Of a DNA stretch of 6,467 bases, positions 5,135-6,467 are shown piece after piece. The notes beneath the pieces were generated by a model. It saw only the letters and a program-made list of their open reading frames with translations, did no database searches and had not been told where the DNA came from. Source of the DNA: CAYPEK01 sp964409645 (GTDB taxonomy: Bacteria > UBP15 > UBA6099). Both the position numbers and the translations under genes were made by a program. The stretch spans positions 1 through 6,467 of the forward strand of contig CAYPEK010000169.1 of NCBI GenBank assembly GCA_964409645.1, written 5' to 3'. How positions within the stretch are numbered: position 1 is the stretch's first letter; every line of letters begins with the position of its first letter.

Positions 5135-6279
5135 CGATGGATTTCAAGCTGACCAAGGAACAGGATCAATTCAAGAAGGAACTCATAACATTCTGCAAGG
5201 CGGAGATTGCGCCGGGCGCGGCGGCGGTTGATGCGGCGGAAGCGTTCCCGGCTGAAAACTGGAGGAAGCTCGCGGCGCGCGGGATTTTCGGCCTGATGAT
5301 ACCGAAGGAATACGGCGGGCTGGGCGGCTGCCTGATCGGTGGCGTGACGGCGGTCGAGGCGATCTCTGCAGCGTGCGCGTCAACCGGCATGGCGGCCGGG
5401 TCGAGCATGTTCTGTTGCGGAAAAGCTATCGAAGTTTACGCGTCTGATGCGGTAAAAAAGGAAGTGCTGCCGAAACTTGCGTCCGGCGAGGCGGTGGGCG
5501 CGTTCGCGGTCACTGAGCCGGAGTGCGGCTCGGACATCCTCGCGATGACGACCACCGCGACGCTCAAGGGCGGCTTGTATGTGCTGAACGGAGAAAAGGC
5601 GTACATCACGAACGCGACGGCGGCGGACTACTTTGTCGTTACGGCGAAAACGGGCGAGGAGAGCGGCAGGGCGAAGCTCTCCGTGCTGCTTGTGCCGAAG
5701 GGAACCGCCGGGCTGAGCGTGAGCGGCGGCTACAAGACACTCGGGCTGCGCGGCGCGCCCGCGGCGTCAGTGAAATTCGAAAACTGTGAGGTGCCGTCCG
5801 GCAACCTGCTCGGTGCGGAAGGCGACGGTTTCAAAATCGTGCTGGATGTGCTGGACTATACACGACTTAGCGTGGCGGCGGTGGCAGGCGGGATTTCCAC
5901 TGCGGCGTTCATTGCGGCGAAAGAATACTCGGAGAACCGCGTTACGTTCGGAAAGCCGATCGCGACGCATCAGGACATAGCGTTCCGCGTGGCGGACATG
6001 CACGTCGAGGCTGACGTGGCGCGGATGCTGATGCACCACGCTGCGTGGCAGAAGATCGAGGGAATGAAATGCGCGCCGCTGACGGCGGTGGCGAAAGTCG
6101 CGGCGTCTGAGGCGGCTGTGGCGAACACAGGGCGCGCGATGTCGGTATTCGGCGGCCGTGGGTTCGACCGCGGGCTGCCCGTCGAACGGCTCTACCGCGA
6201 CGCGAAACACACCGAAGTCGCGGGCGGCACGAACGACATCCTCCGCGGCATCATCGCGGAGGACCTGCTGAAAGATTAA
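5131..6279 (+). CDS. Acyl-CoA dehydrogenase homologue lacking both usual catalytic Glu positions
   Basis: This 382-residue homologue of the preceding enzyme has the same three-domain order. FAVTEPECGSD (125-135), YVLNGEKAYIT (150-160) and NRVTFGKP...HQ (269-281, with R270, F273 and Q281) preserve most flavin contacts. In the C-terminal motif, YRDAKHTEVAGGTNDILR (355-372) aligns without gaps to YRDARITEIYEGTSEIQR of short-chain enzymes, so the catalytic Glu is G365. In helix G, LDYTR puts T244 at the isovaleryl-type Glu position. The flavin-contact Gln of QxxGGxG is S338. The ATG at 5131 overlaps the upstream TGA as ATGA, implying translational coupling. An ATG at 5137 starts at MDF like the paralogue and is about equally plausible given AAGGGGG at 5121-5127. 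It may be an unusual dehydrogenase with another base, an enoyl-CoA-reducing enzyme, or a partner subunit of the first gene product. The fold call is firm and the activity uncertain. Confidence 0.9.
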   Translation: MTMDFKLTKEQDQFKKELITFCKAEIAPGAAAVDAAEAFPAENWRKLAARGIFGLMIPKEYGGLGGCLIGGVTAVEAISAACASTGMAAGSSMFCCGKAIEVYASDAVKKEVLPKLASGEAVGAFAVTEPECGSDILAMTTTATLKGGLYVLNGEKAYITNATAADYFVVTAKTGEESGRAKLSVLLVPKGTAGLSVSGGYKTLGLRGAPAASVKFENCEVPSGNLLGAEGDGFKIVLDVLDYTRLSVAAVAGGISTAAFIAAKEYSENRVTFGKPIATHQDIAFRVADMHVEADVARMLMHHAAWQKIEGMKCAPLTAVAKVAASEAAVANTGRAMSVFGGRGFDRGLPVERLYRDAKHTEVAGGTNDILRGIIAEDLLKD

Positions 6280-6311
6280 CGGTTCCGAACAGCAATAAAA
6301 TTATGCGAATA

Positions 6312-6341
6312 AATCCGTGCGCACCCCGCGCGGATTTTTTT
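6312..6341 (+). terminator. Rho-independent terminator of dehydrogenase operon
   Basis: AATCCGTGCG (6312-6321) pairs with CGCGCGGATT (6327-6336) through 10 bp with one G-T wobble and a CACCC loop. A run of seven T residues (6335-6341) follows. It begins 33 nt after the stop of the second dehydrogenase. On the opposite strand the hairpin is followed only by a broken T-run, so any effect on the convergent tRNA transcript would be weaker. Confidence 0.9.
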
Positions 6342-6413
6342 GTTATGGTTTCGTCGAGCATTAATTTTTGTCGATATTCACGGTTTGACCGTAGCATCTA
6401 TTTATTATTGATA

Positions 6414-6467
6414 CGGAGAGAGTGGGATTTGAACCCACGAAGATGTTTCCACCTTACACGCTCTCCA
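6414..6467 (-). tRNA. tRNA-Ser(GGA), 3' part, cut by window edge
   Basis: Read on the minus strand, the sequence starts at the loop T33. Anticodon GGA (6466-6464) follows, then G37, A38 and the 3' anticodon stem GCGTG. A long class II variable arm, AAGGTG-GAAA-CATCTT, is typical of tRNA-Ser. The T arm is GTGGG-TTCAAAT-CCCAC, then the 3' acceptor strand TCTCTCC and discriminator G (6414). The next bases are TAT, so CCA is not encoded. The 5' acceptor strand, D arm and 5' anticodon stem lie outside the window. The anticodon reads UCC and UCU. G37 differs from the usual A37 of UNN-reading tRNAs. Confidence 0.9.

Noticed and set aside
6380..6392. ACGGT-TTG-ACCGT hairpin near the tRNA 3' end
   Set aside because: The stem is only 5 bp and no T-run follows on either strand, so it does not support a tRNA terminator.

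Overview
The window is bacterial DNA with GC-rich genes and AT-richer intergenic stretches. It holds five protein genes and the 3' part of one tRNA gene. No gene fixes the phylum. The style of the intergenic repeats and the organophosphate-type MFS carrier would suit an environmental Gram-negative, perhaps of the PVC superphylum, but that is a weak guess.

Layout: (1) 1-397 is non-coding. It carries short tandem repeats, an 8-nt-unit AAGACAC repeat and two hairpin-forming palindromes. (2) 398-2726 is a minus-strand pair: an organophosphate:phosphate antiporter-like MFS transporter (1344-2726), then an RmlD-type NAD(P)-dependent sugar-nucleotide reductase homologue (398-1294), 49 nt apart and probably co-transcribed. 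(3) 2727-3012 is a divergent promoter region. It has a minus-strand promoter for the transporter, a near-consensus plus-strand sigma70 promoter and a 12-bp palindrome between them. (4) 3013-3657 encodes a two-module signalling protein: an N-terminal module like those found in front of HD-GYP domains, plus a receiver domain and no output domain. (5) 3658-3964 is non-coding. It has a degenerate second copy of the AAGACAC repeat, an extended -10 promoter and a leader of about 135 nt. (6) 3965-6279 is a two-gene operon of acyl-CoA dehydrogenases joined by an ATGA stop/start overlap and closed by a strong intrinsic terminator at 6312-6341. (7) 6414-6467 is the 3' part of tRNA-Ser(GGA) on the minus strand, cut by the window edge.

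The acyl-CoA dehydrogenase pair is the most interesting part. The first enzyme has the isovaleryl/long-chain type of active site, with Glu in helix G (E245) and Ala at the usual C-terminal Glu position. The second has Glu at neither known position (T244 and G365), although most of its flavin-binding motifs remain. Translational coupling plus this asymmetry suggests either a hetero-oligomeric dehydrogenase, as described for adjacent FadE pairs in mycobacterial steroid degradation, or a second enzyme with an unusual catalytic base. No electron-transfer flavoprotein, thiolase, hydratase or CoA-ligase gene lies in the window, so the substrate cannot be named. I see no defence system, CRISPR array, transposase or phage gene.
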